DNA of 27,955 nt, from positions 1 to 27,955 of the forward strand of contig CAYWKL010000010.1 in the NCBI GenBank assembly GCA_964459095.1, given 5' to 3'. Position 1 is the stretch's first letter, and each line of letters opens with the position of its first letter. A program made the position numbers and the translations under genes. The notes under the pieces were generated by a model. That model made no database searches. It worked only from the letters and a program-made list of their open reading frames with translations, and had not been told where the DNA came from. Shown piece after piece: positions 6,907 through 12,810 of this stretch. The DNA comes from CAYWKL01 sp964459095. GTDB lineage: Bacteria; Patescibacteriota; Microgenomatia; Daviesbacterales; UBA10151.

Positions 6907-7275
6907 TTACCAAACCTCCGGTGCTAGAGAAACAATTTTTGAAAATCCAGAGTCTCTAACTTCTCTTGCTATTGGCCCAAAAATTCTTGTTGCCCTTAAG
7001 TTATTGTCTTTGTCAACAACAACTCCAGCATTGTCATCAAATTTTATGTGAGATCCATCTGCTCTCCTTGATTCTTTTTTTGCCCTAACTAAAACAGCTC
7101 TAACAATTTCGCCGTCTTTAACTTGTCCGTTAGGATCCGCACCTTTAACAACTGCTACTAAAACTTCACCAACTCTTCCAAATCTTTTTCCAGATCCACC
7201 CAAAAGCTGGATTACTTGGAGTTTTTTAGCTCCTGAATTATCTGCAACATTTAACATACTTCTGTGTTGAACCAT
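6907..7275 (-). CDS. rplN: Ribosomal protein uL14
   Basis: uL14 forms intersubunit bridges and contacts bL19 near the factor-binding region. Starting at the ATG at 7273-7275 the product begins MVQHRSMLNVADNSGAKKLQ and is 122 residues long, exactly the usual uL14 length. An ATG eight codons upstream is rejected because it lies inside the conserved leader stem. Other signatures are GSGKRFGRVGEVLVAVVKGA, VRAVLVRAKKESRRADGS and IFGPIAREVRDSGFSKIVSLAPEV. No Shine-Dalgarno site is visible before the chosen start. Confidence 0.96.
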   Translation of the reverse strand: MVQHRSMLNVADNSGAKKLQVIQLLGGSGKRFGRVGEVLVAVVKGADPNGQVKDGEIVRAVLVRAKKESRRADGSHIKFDDNAGVVVDKDNNLRATRIFGPIAREVRDSGFSKIVSLAPEVW

Positions 7276-7281
7276 AATGTT

Positions 7282-7347
7282 TTGGACATTTTTGGTCATA
7301 CCATGGATCTTTCAGCTGGCATTTTCTGCCAAAAAGTCCACTACAAC
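7282..7347 (-). promoter_or_regulatory. Conserved leader RNA stem upstream of rplN (copy 2 of 4)
   Basis: The 5' arm TGGACTTTTTGG (7329-7340) pairs with CCAAAAATGTCCA (7283-7295). The 3' arm ends about seven bases before the rplN ATG. The element fills the whole rpsQ-rplN gap. As in the rpsM copy, the flanking GGTTGTA can pair with TATGACC if two G-U wobbles are allowed. Confidence 0.7.
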
Positions 7348-7749
7348 CTATTTACCGTTTTCCTCCTTTTTTGTTTGATTCTTTTTACTAGTTTTTTCTT
7401 TTTTCATCTCAGGTTCTGATTCATCACTCGTTTCTTCTTTATTCTTTTCCTCAGATTCCTCTGGAAGAACTTGCTCAATAGCTTCTTTAGCCTCCTTTTT
7501 TAAAGCCTCTTCCCCCAAAGCTAGAAAATCTTTACCTAAGATTTTTTTTATCTGGAAATGTTTATTTTTAGAAATTGGTTTTGACTTTATAATCTCAACA
7601 ACATCACCCTCAGTTACCCCCAGCGGATCATCAACTAAAAACCGCTTTGATCTATTAAAAATTTTTCCATATAAAGGATGTCTTTTTTTAGTTTCTACCA
7701 AAACAACTGCACTTTTTGTCATTTTATTTGATACAACTCTTCCAATCAT
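7348..7749 (-). CDS. rpsQ: Ribosomal protein uS17 with long charged C-terminal tail
   Basis: uS17 is a primary 16S rRNA binder with an OB fold. Residues 1-80 match the family: IGRVVSNKMTKSAVVLVETKKRHPLYGKI, then DPLGVTEGDVVEIIKSKPISKNKHF. The protein continues to 133 residues, against about 85 usually, through a Glu/Lys-rich tail (residues about 85-133, with EESEEKNKEETSDESEPEMKK) that is probably disordered. The ATG has no Shine-Dalgarno site; it follows an AT-rich spacer after rpmC. The rplN leader stem begins directly at its stop codon. Confidence 0.95.
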   Translation of the reverse strand: MIGRVVSNKMTKSAVVLVETKKRHPLYGKIFNRSKRFLVDDPLGVTEGDVVEIIKSKPISKNKHFQIKKILGKDFLALGEEALKKEAKEAIEQVLPEESEEKNKEETSDESEPEMKKEKTSKKNQTKKEENGK

Positions 7750-7759
7750 GTTTATCTAA

Positions 7760-7842
7760 GTTTTTCAAGTATCCAAATTTCAAGTTTTCCAAATTGGTTA
7801 TTAAATATTTATTTGGTACTTGTTACTTGGTTCTTGGTACTT
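7760..7842. repeat. Simple tandem-type repeats across the rpmC-rpsQ junction
   Basis: On the plus strand TTGGTACTTG, TTACTTGG and TTCTTGGTACTT follow one another at 7813-7842. Two related AAGTWTTCCAA/CAAATTTCAAG-like units lie at 7755-7795. The repeat encodes the last residues of bL29 (TKNQVTSTK) and its stop codon, so the repeat has been captured as the 3' end of the gene. Such near-repeats of about 10 bases fill several gene junctions in this window. Confidence 0.6.
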
Positions 7843-8108
7843 TTCTCCTTTCTTTGTTCAACAACTTTTTCACTAGATTCTTGCTTCTTGACTCTAGACT
7901 CTAATTCCTCGAGCATCTCTTTCTGTCTTAAAATCGTCATCATCTGTGCAATATCCTTTCTTTTTTTATAGACTTTTCTTTTGTCTTTTAATTTTCCTAA
8001 ATTTAGATCGAATTTAAATTCCCTTAGTTCTTTTTTTGCTTCCTGAATTTTTTCTCTCAAAGCTTTAATTTCTGCTTTTTTTATTTCATTTAATGCATTT
8101 TTTTTCAT
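7809..8108 (-). CDS. rpmC: Ribosomal protein uL29
   Basis: uL29 lies beside the peptide exit tunnel and is part of the docking site for trigger factor and SRP. The product is a predicted helical hairpin: LNEIKKAEIKALREKIQEAKKELREFKFDL, then KLKDKRKVYKKRKDIAQMMTILRQKE, matching uL29 with the conserved K...R.IARI-like segment. From the ATG at 8106-8108 it has 99 residues, longer than the usual 65-70 because of a polar C-terminal tail encoded partly by a simple repeat. A TTG start six codons upstream would overlap rplP and is less likely. Confidence 0.9.
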   Translation of the reverse strand: MKKNALNEIKKAEIKALREKIQEAKKELREFKFDLNLGKLKDKRKVYKKRKDIAQMMTILRQKEMLEELESRVKKQESSEKVVEQRKEKSTKNQVTSTK

Positions 8109-8112
8109 ACGT

Positions 8113-8526
8113 CTATTCTTTAACAATAAATTTTGTTTTTATTCCTATCTTGTGTCCTGCCAGTCTCATAGCTTCTTTTGCTACTACCTCATTTACTGCT
8201 CCCATTTCAAAAAGAATTGTCCCTGGTTTTACAACAGCAACATAACCTACAACATCACCCTTCCCAGATCCCATACGGGACTCGGCAGGATGTTTTGTAA
8301 CAGGTTTATCCGGAAAAATCCTAATCCAGATACGTCCTCCGCGCTGGGTATAGTGTGCCATAGCACGCCTGGCAGCTTCAATTTGTCTTGAATCAACAAA
8401 ACCTCGATCTAAAGCTTTAAGAGCAAACTGGCCAAACTCAATTATCTCTCCGCGGGTAGCTAGTCCAGCTCTTTTGCCTTTAAAAGCTTTTCTGTGTTTT
8501 ACTCTTTTTGGTACTAAAAGTGCCAT
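8113..8526 (-). CDS. rplP: Ribosomal protein uL16
   Basis: uL16 lines the A-site tRNA path of the 50S subunit and is needed late in assembly. From the ATG at 8524-8526 the product is 137 residues, the family norm, and begins MALLVPKRVKHRKAFKGKRAG. Other signatures are FGQFALKALDRGFVDSRQIEAARRAMAHY, the GGRIWIRIFPDKPVTKHPAESRMGSGKG block and VVKPGTILFEMGAV. An in-frame ATG fifteen codons upstream is rejected because that stretch is the conserved leader stem. No Shine-Dalgarno site is close; an AGGAGG lies more than 80 bases upstream, on the far side of the stem. Confidence 0.96.
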   Translation of the reverse strand: MALLVPKRVKHRKAFKGKRAGLATRGEIIEFGQFALKALDRGFVDSRQIEAARRAMAHYTQRGGRIWIRIFPDKPVTKHPAESRMGSGKGDVVGYVAVVKPGTILFEMGAVNEVVAKEAMRLAGHKIGIKTKFIVKE

Positions 8527-8530
8527 TTGC

Positions 8531-8597
8531 TTGGACAAATTCGGACGTTTCTTTGTGGTTTCAACCGACATTATCTGCCGAATTGTCCACTACGACC
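8531..8597 (-). promoter_or_regulatory. Conserved leader RNA stem upstream of rplP (copy 3 of 4)
   Basis: The 5' arm TGGACAATTCGG (8578-8589) pairs with CCGAATTTGTCCA (8532-8544). Relative to the rpsM and rplN copies both arms have changed together (TTTTTGG with CCAAAAA here becomes AATTCGG with CCGAATT), which keeps the pairing. The stem ends four bases before the rplP ATG, and an AGGAGG lies just outside its 5' end. Confidence 0.7.
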
Positions 8598-8636
8598 TTA
8601 AATCTGTTTACCTCCTATATTTTTTATATTCATAAA

Positions 8637-8655
8637 TCTTAAATCGTAAATCATA
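8637..8655. repeat. 19-bp direct repeat, copy B (matches 236-254)
   Basis: This is identical to the 19 bases at 236-254. It overlaps the rpsC stop codon (TGA at 8651-8653), and an AGGAGG lies between it and the rplP leader stem. Confidence 0.8.
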
Positions 8656-9292
8656 TTTTAGATTCTCCCTTATTTATCCAAACTTTAACTCCAACGTAAC
8701 CTGATTTGGTTAGAGCTGGATAGCTTGCAAAATCAATATCAGATCTTAAGGTGTGAAGAGGCATTGCCCCTTTAGCTTTCCATTCTCTTCTTGCAATTTC
8801 TGCTCCACCGATTCTTCCTGACAAGGCTACTTTCACTCCTTTTGCCCCAGCCCGCATAACTTTTTCGACTGCTTGATTCATAACTCTTGCAGCTGGAAGT
8901 CTTTTGGAAACTTGTTCTGCTACATTTTGTGCTATTAAATAAGCAGAAAGGTCTGGAGATTTGATATCCATTGGTACAATTTCTAAAGAAGCTTCTTCTT
9001 TAATCTCTAAATGCTTCAAAAGGAATTTTTTGAGCTCTGAAAGACCGCTACCACCTCTTCCGATTAGAATTCCAGGTCGTGAAACATAAATTATTACTTT
9101 AAGTTTATTTATAGCTCGTTCAATATCCACTTTTGTTATTCCTGCAAGACGCAGTTTCTTCATTAAAATTTCTCTGATTTTTATATCTTCTGCTACATTT
9201 TGTTTATATTTTTTAGGGTCAGCAAACCATCTGGACTCCCAGGTTGTTGCAGAACCTAACCTAAAACCAATTGGATGTATTTTTTGTCCCAT
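8651..9292 (-). CDS. rpsC: Ribosomal protein uS3
   Basis: uS3 forms part of the mRNA entry channel and has helicase-associated KH activity. The 213-residue product begins MGQKIHPIGFRLG and contains the type II KH motif around residue 75 (VSRPGILIGRGGSGLSELKK). The C-terminal domain has AVEKVMRAGAKGVKVALSGRIGGAEIARREW, LHTLRSDIDFA and GYVGVKVWINKGE. Length is normal. The start lies five bases after rplV without a clear Shine-Dalgarno site. Confidence 0.97.
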   Translation of the reverse strand: MGQKIHPIGFRLGSATTWESRWFADPKKYKQNVAEDIKIREILMKKLRLAGITKVDIERAINKLKVIIYVSRPGILIGRGGSGLSELKKFLLKHLEIKEEASLEIVPMDIKSPDLSAYLIAQNVAEQVSKRLPAARVMNQAVEKVMRAGAKGVKVALSGRIGGAEIARREWKAKGAMPLHTLRSDIDFASYPALTKSGYVGVKVWINKGESKI

Positions 9293-9297
9293 TTTTC

Positions 9298-9765
9298 TCA
9301 GACAGATTTGGACTCAACTTTTTCTTCTTTAGCAGTTCCTACTGCCAAATCGTCTGGTCCTTTCTTTGTCTGTTCTACTCCTTTCTCGTTTCCGTCTCTT
9401 TTCTTATCAATTTTGGTATTTGGCATTTGAGCTTTGATATTTAACTCGTCTGTCAAGACGATTTTGATATGAGATAACCTTCGCTTATACGGTCTTCCTC
9501 TACCTCTACCAGCTGTTCCTACTCGTAAACGCTTCATTTTCATTCCCTCATTAATTTCAATTTTCTTAAAACTTAAATTTTCTTTTTTCCCTGCATTAGC
9601 TAGGGCTGTTTTGATAGCTTTTATTAAATCAACTGATGCAGCCTTGTTTGTAAACTCTAAAGTTAATAAAGCTTTCTCTGGTGTCATTTTTCTAATCATG
9701 TCAGCCACAAGCCGTAGCTTGCGAGGTGTGTGTCCCAAATTTTTTTGTATTGCTGTGTATTCCAT
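9298..9765 (-). CDS. rplV: Ribosomal protein uL22 with charged C-terminal extension
   Basis: uL22 lines the peptide exit tunnel with its long beta hairpin. The core (residues 1-110) shows HTPRKLRLVADMIRKM, NKAASVDLIKAIKTALANA and the hairpin with MKRLRVGTAGRGRGRPYKRRLSHI, where GRGRPYKRR is the conserved tip region. Residues about 111-155 form an extra Lys/Glu-rich tail with no family counterpart. The ATG is preceded by GAAGGAT at Shine-Dalgarno distance, and these bases are the end of the palindromic repeat at 9771-9826. Confidence 0.96.
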   Translation of the reverse strand: MEYTAIQKNLGHTPRKLRLVADMIRKMTPEKALLTLEFTNKAASVDLIKAIKTALANAGKKENLSFKKIEINEGMKMKRLRVGTAGRGRGRPYKRRLSHIKIVLTDELNIKAQMPNTKIDKKRDGNEKGVEQTKKGPDDLAVGTAKEEKVESKSV

Positions 9766-9770
9766 TTTTA

Positions 9771-9826
9771 ATCCTTCGATTCGCTTCTCTCACTCAGGAA
9801 ATATTTACTGAGCGTAGTCGAAGCAT
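9771..9826. repeat. CTTCGACTACGCTCAGT-type palindromic repeat (rplV-rpsS gap)
   Basis: CTTCGA (9774-9779) and CTCAG pair with CTGAG and TCGAAG (9818-9823) around an AT-rich loop. The family recurs at 13641-13660, 13696-13745 and inside fusA at 17751-17795. On the minus strand its end supplies GAAGGAT upstream of rplV. Confidence 0.8.
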
Positions 9827-9830
9827 TACC

Positions 9831-10118
9831 TTAAGTCTTAGCTACACTCTTTTCTGTCATTTTTCCGTGTGCCTTAAAAGTTCTTGTTGGAGCAAATTCA
9901 CCTAATCTGTGGCCTACCATTCCTTCAGAAACAAACACTGTTATAAAGTTTTTCCCTTGGTGTACTAAAAAAGTGTGTCCCACAAATTCCGGTGGGATCT
10001 GGCTAGCTCTAGCCCAGGTTTTAATTGGGTCTTTACTACCTCCAGCTTGCTTTTGCTTCATTACTTTTTTAAGTAATTTAGCATCAATATATGGTCCTTT
10101 TGATAATGATCTACCCAC
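9831..10118 (-). CDS. rpsS: Ribosomal protein uS19
   Basis: uS19 is located in the 30S head and contacts A-site tRNA and uS13. The 95-residue product has the full signature: MGRSLSKGPYIDAKLLKKV, IKTWARASQIPPEFVGHTFLVHQGKNFITVFVSEGMVGHRLGEFAPTRTFKAH. The start is GTG, supported by a strong AAAGGAGG at good spacing. The preceding gene, the unrecognised 10130-10501 frame, ends 11 bases upstream. Confidence 0.97.
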   Translation of the reverse strand: MGRSLSKGPYIDAKLLKKVMKQKQAGGSKDPIKTWARASQIPPEFVGHTFLVHQGKNFITVFVSEGMVGHRLGEFAPTRTFKAHGKMTEKSVAKT

Positions 10119-10129
10119 TTTGTCCTCCT

Positions 10130-10501
10130 TTATTTACAAATCATATCTACCTGATCGCTAACCCAAACAATCTCATTTCCTTTTAACACTACTCTTTGGA
10201 ATCTTCTTGACTTTTCAATATCTACTTCATAGCCAAGTCTACCTTGTGCATCTCTTTTCTTTAAGCCACCTGGTCTATTTTTTACATATTTAGCCCAACT
10301 TTCATGTGATTTTCTCGGAGTTTCCTCATCATCTTCCATTAGGTATGGTTCATAAACTCTGCCTAATCTCCAAGCTCTTACTACCAATTCACCCTCTTTA
10401 TTTGGAACTAGATAAATTTCATGTAGTTTTAAATCATTATCAGCATCAGCTGTTATATATTCTCTTGTCCACGCAGGTAATTTACTTAACACTTCGATCA
10501 T
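10130..10501 (-). CDS. Unrecognised 123-residue protein inserted in the S10 operon
   Basis: This gene lies between rplB and rpsS, which are normally adjacent. It has an ATG preceded by AGGAG at good spacing, a codon pattern like its neighbours and only an 11-base gap to rpsS, so it looks like a real, co-transcribed gene. The product begins MIEVLSKLPAWTREYITADA. It is rich in charged and aromatic residues, with WTREYI near 11-16, VVRAWRLGRVYEPYLMEDDEE in the middle and a basic RRFQRVVLKGNEIVW stretch near the C-terminus. There is no signal peptide, membrane segment or cysteine pair. I do not recognise a family. The context suggests a ribosome-associated role, but this is inference only. Confidence 0.85.
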   Translation of the reverse strand: MIEVLSKLPAWTREYITADADNDLKLHEIYLVPNKEGELVVRAWRLGRVYEPYLMEDDEETPRKSHESWAKYVKNRPGGLKKRDAQGRLGYEVDIEKSRRFQRVVLKGNEIVWVSDQVDMICK

Positions 10502-10519
10502 ATTTATTTTCTCCTGTCT

Positions 10520-10556
10520 ATTCTTAAATCATTAATCATAAATCTTTAATCAATCT
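10520..10556. repeat. AT-rich GATTTATGATTAA-type spacer repeat
   Basis: On the minus strand this spacer reads as successive GATTAAAGATT, TATGATTAATGATTTAAG units. The type matches the rpoB-rpoC junction and the 236-254 / 8637-8655 repeat. It precedes the AGGAG of the 10130-10501 gene. Confidence 0.55.
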
Positions 10557-10558
10557 TG

Positions 10559-10587
10559 AGATCCTTCGGCTCCGCCTCAGGATGACA
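10559..10587. repeat. AGATCCTTCG...CAGGATGACA palindromic repeat
   Basis: AGATCCTTCGGCTCC and GCCTCAGGATGACA form a GGCT/CCGCC-centred imperfect palindrome. It lies just downstream (minus strand) of the rplB stop. It belongs to the family at 4865-4900 and 11494-11535. Confidence 0.8.
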
Positions 10588-10591
10588 AGGG

Positions 10592-11410
10592 TTAATTTCT
10601 CCTTTTTAAAATAAATTTAGATGTCCATTTATTCTTTTTTCTAGTTTTTCCAACAGCTTTTTTGCCATAATAAGTCATAGGAGATTTTCTACCTACACCA
10701 GATCTAGCTTCTCCTCCACCATGAGGATGAGAATCAGGATCCATTGCAACTCCCCTTACTTTTGGTCTAATCCCTAAATGTCTGCTTCTTCCGGCTTTAC
10801 CCAAACGTAAGTTTTTATACTCTTCATTTCCAAGCATACCTATAGTAGCTAAAGATCCTAAAGGAATCATTCTAATCTCACCTGAGGGCATTTTCAAGTG
10901 TGCAAATCCTCCTTCTTTTGCCTGAACTGTTAAAGAAGTACCTGCAGAACGCGCAATTTGGCCTCCTCTGCCGGGCATGAGCTCAACGTTGTGAACCATA
11001 GTTCCTATTGGAACATTTCTTATTTCAAGTGCATTTCCAGCCTTAATTTCTGCTTTTTTATCAGAAACTATTGTTTCTCCAACTTTCAAATCTTTTGGAG
11101 CTAAAATATATCGCTTTTCACCGTCTGAATAGTTTATTAAAGCTATATTTACATTTCTGTTTGGATCATATTCAAAAGCTTCTACCTTTCCGAGGATCCC
11201 AAATTTATTTCTTTTAAAATCAATTTCCCTATAATATCTTTTGTGCCTTCCACCCTGATGTCTCACTGTTACATGGCCATTAGACCTTCCTGAGTGTTTT
11301 TTAAGTAAAACTTTTAAAGACCTTGGTGCTTTATCAAACTTCCCTGGTTTTTCCATTCGGGAACTAAACCTTCTTGTTTTTGTCTTTTCTTTGTATTCAA
11401 TTAAAGCCAT
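10592..11410 (-). CDS. rplB: Ribosomal protein uL2
   Basis: uL2 is required for subunit association and peptidyl-transferase-centre structure. The 272-residue product has the N-terminal OB-type domain (HVTVRHQGGRHKRYYREIDF), the SH3-like domain (AGTSLTVQAKEGGFAHLKMPSGEIR) and the conserved HPHGGGE motif (residues 228-234), whose histidines lie near the catalytic centre. It ends RKKNKWTSKFILKRRN. Length is normal. No Shine-Dalgarno site precedes the ATG; two repeats fill the gap to rplW. Confidence 0.97.
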   Translation of the reverse strand: MALIEYKEKTKTRRFSSRMEKPGKFDKAPRSLKVLLKKHSGRSNGHVTVRHQGGRHKRYYREIDFKRNKFGILGKVEAFEYDPNRNVNIALINYSDGEKRYILAPKDLKVGETIVSDKKAEIKAGNALEIRNVPIGTMVHNVELMPGRGGQIARSAGTSLTVQAKEGGFAHLKMPSGEIRMIPLGSLATIGMLGNEEYKNLRLGKAGRSRHLGIRPKVRGVAMDPDSHPHGGGEARSGVGRKSPMTYYGKKAVGKTRKKNKWTSKFILKRRN

Positions 11411-11423
11411 ATATTATTGTACT

Positions 11424-11478
11424 TGTCATTGCGAGGCGTTAGTTTACCCTGAGCGATAGTCGAACGGGTGGCAATCTC
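11424..11478. repeat. TGTCATTGCGAGG...GGCAATCT palindromic repeat
   Basis: The ends TGTCATTGCGAGG and GGTGGCAATCT resemble a dispersed repeat type known from many bacteria. The centre carries CCTGAGCGATAGTCGAACGG, related to the CTTCGACTACGCTCAG family. It lies between rplW and rplB. Confidence 0.75.
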
Positions 11479-11493
11479 TAAATTATTAGTCTT

Positions 11494-11535
11494 GAGATCC
11501 TTCCTCCCTAAAGGGGCCCGCGCCTCAGGATGACA
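11494..11535. repeat. AGATCCTTCC...CAGGATGACA palindromic repeat with GGGCCC core
   Basis: AGATCCTTCCTCCC at one end and GCGCCTCAGGATGACA at the other flank a GGGGCCCGC core. It lies eight bases downstream of the rplW stop on the minus strand. A degenerate relative of the same family lies inside rplW at 11693-11719. Confidence 0.75.
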
Positions 11536-11542
11536 ATAAAGT

Positions 11543-11995
11543 TTACTTACTCTTATCTCCTTTCTTTTTTTCATCAGTTTCTTCTTTTTTAGTCGCAGTT
11601 TCTATTTTCACTTTTGTCCCTCTAAGTAAACTTTTTTTCTCTTTCACAGTAGCTACTTCTTCTCCTTCAGCTGTTTTAACACTAACTTCCCCGTCCTGAG
11701 TTTTACCGAAGGATTCCTCCCCTAAATTTTCAAAAAGAGGTATTTTTTGCCCTTTTTTTACCTTTATTATTGCTTTTTTCTTATCTTGAGTTTGAAAATA
11801 ACCTTTTCTGGTTCTTTGTAATTTGAGTTTTCCAGGGACATTAATTATTCTTACTTCTAATACATCTACTTTGAATTTATCTTGAGCCTCTTTCTTAACC
11901 ATATTTTTATCCATATTTTTATCCACTAAAAAGCTATAAAAACCTAATTTAGTTAAATTCATTGATTTTTCAGAAACAAGCGGCCGTTTTATCAT
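11543..11995 (-). CDS. rplW: Ribosomal protein uL23 with repeat-bearing C-terminal extension
   Basis: uL23 is at the tunnel exit and docks trigger factor and SRP. Residues 1-85 match the family: IKRPLVSEKSMNL, YSFLVDKN, MVKKEAQDKFKVDVLEVRIINVPGK and RKGYFQTQDKKKAIIKVKKGQKI. Usual length is 95-100 residues, but this protein has 150. The extension from about residue 86 is Glu/Lys-rich. Residues 93-101 (EESFGKTQD) are encoded by 11693-11719, which resembles the GATCCTTCG...CAGGA repeat. A 12-base tandem duplication (DKNMDKNM, residues 26-33) lies near the N-terminus. The start overlaps the rplD stop as ATGA. Confidence 0.95.
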   Translation of the reverse strand: MIKRPLVSEKSMNLTKLGFYSFLVDKNMDKNMVKKEAQDKFKVDVLEVRIINVPGKLKLQRTRKGYFQTQDKKKAIIKVKKGQKIPLFENLGEESFGKTQDGEVSVKTAEGEEVATVKEKKSLLRGTKVKIETATKKEETDEKKKGDKSK

Positions 11996-12810
11996 ATTGA
12001 TTCTTTACCTTCTCCTTTTGATGCCAGCGCAGCTACTGCTTCTTTAGTTAAAATTAAAATTTTATATCTTATTACCTCATATGTATTTATGTTTTTAACC
12101 AGTTGAACATTAGCATGCTTAATATTTTTTGCAGCTCTTTCTAGATTTTCTGATCTTTTATCAACAACGATTAATACTGATTTTGTATTCATCTTCTTTA
12201 AAAGCTGAGCAATCTCTTTTGTTTTGCCAGTTGATTTTTCAGCTCCTGTTAATCCAACTACTTCACCTGAGCTAGCTTTTTCAGATAAAGCAGAAATTAA
12301 ACTCATCTTTTTCATTTTTTTAGGTAAATCTAAGGTTACTTTTCTAGGTTTAGGTCCTAGAGCTATACCTCCGCCTACAAATATTGGAGCTCTTATACCG
12401 CCGTGGCGAGCTCTTCCAGTGCCTTTTTGTTTGTAAATTTTTCTTGTTGATCCTTCTACTTCTCCTCTAGTTTTAGTAGAAGCCCAATGAGATTTTTGGT
12501 TTGACAGATAAACTCTTAAGGCTTGCCTTAGCAATGCTTTATTTACTTTTGCTCCAAAATATTCTTTAGGAAGTTCCATTTTCCCAGATTCTCTAGCAGA
12601 GGCTAAAGAATAAACAGGCACTGAGAATGAAGATTTTGTAGTTCTCGACCTGCCTCGCGGCAAGGCGGGCTTCGCTCGAACAATAACAGCATCACTCGTT
12701 TTATTCGAGGAGAACAAGGTTTCCTTACTCTTCGAGCGAGCACTAGCGAGTCGAGAAGTCTCAACTTTTGATTTTTCACTTTTCACTTTTGTCTCTTTTT
12801 TAGATGGCAT
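11992..12810 (-). CDS. rplD: Ribosomal protein uL4 with repeat-derived N-terminal extension
   Basis: uL4 lines the exit tunnel and in some bacteria represses the S10 operon. The core starts at about residue 63 (VPVYSLASARESGKMELPKEYFG) and shows the tunnel loop with GSTRKIYKQKGTGRARHGGIRAPIFVGGG and the later KMKKMSLISALSEKA. The product has 272 residues against about 205. The additional 60-odd N-terminal residues are basic and Ser/Arg/Lys-rich. Two segments (residues about 17-28 and 44-57) are encoded by TCGAGCGAG...CGAGAAG-type genomic repeats. The ATG overlaps the rplC stop by eleven bases. A start nearer the core is possible but no internal ATG is well placed. Confidence 0.95.
   Translation of the reverse strand: MPSKKETKVKSEKSKVETSRLASARSKSKETLFSSNKTSDAVIVRAKPALPRGRSRTTKSSFSVPVYSLASARESGKMELPKEYFGAKVNKALLRQALRVYLSNQKSHWASTKTRGEVEGSTRKIYKQKGTGRARHGGIRAPIFVGGGIALGPKPRKVTLDLPKKMKKMSLISALSEKASSGEVVGLTGAEKSTGKTKEIAQLLKKMNTKSVLIVVDKRSENLERAAKNIKHANVQLVKNINTYEVIRYKILILTKEAVAALASKGEGKESI
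12641..12681. repeat. TTCTCGA...TTCGCTCGAA repeat inside rplD
   Basis: GTTCTCGACCTGCCTCGCGG at the left end and CTTCGCTCGAAC at the right end bound a GCCTCGCGGCAAGGCGGGC hairpin core. The segment encodes residues of about VRAKPALPRGRSRTT in the uL4 extension. It is related to 12729-12760 and 15573-15595. Confidence 0.7.
12729..12760. repeat. TTCGAGCGAG...CGAGTCGAGAAG repeat inside rplD
   Basis: TCTTCGAGCGAGCAC and GCGAGTCGAGAAG form a partial palindrome nearly identical in its ends to the intergenic copy at 15573-15595. It is translated in frame as part of TSRLASARSKSK in the uL4 extension. Confidence 0.75.
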
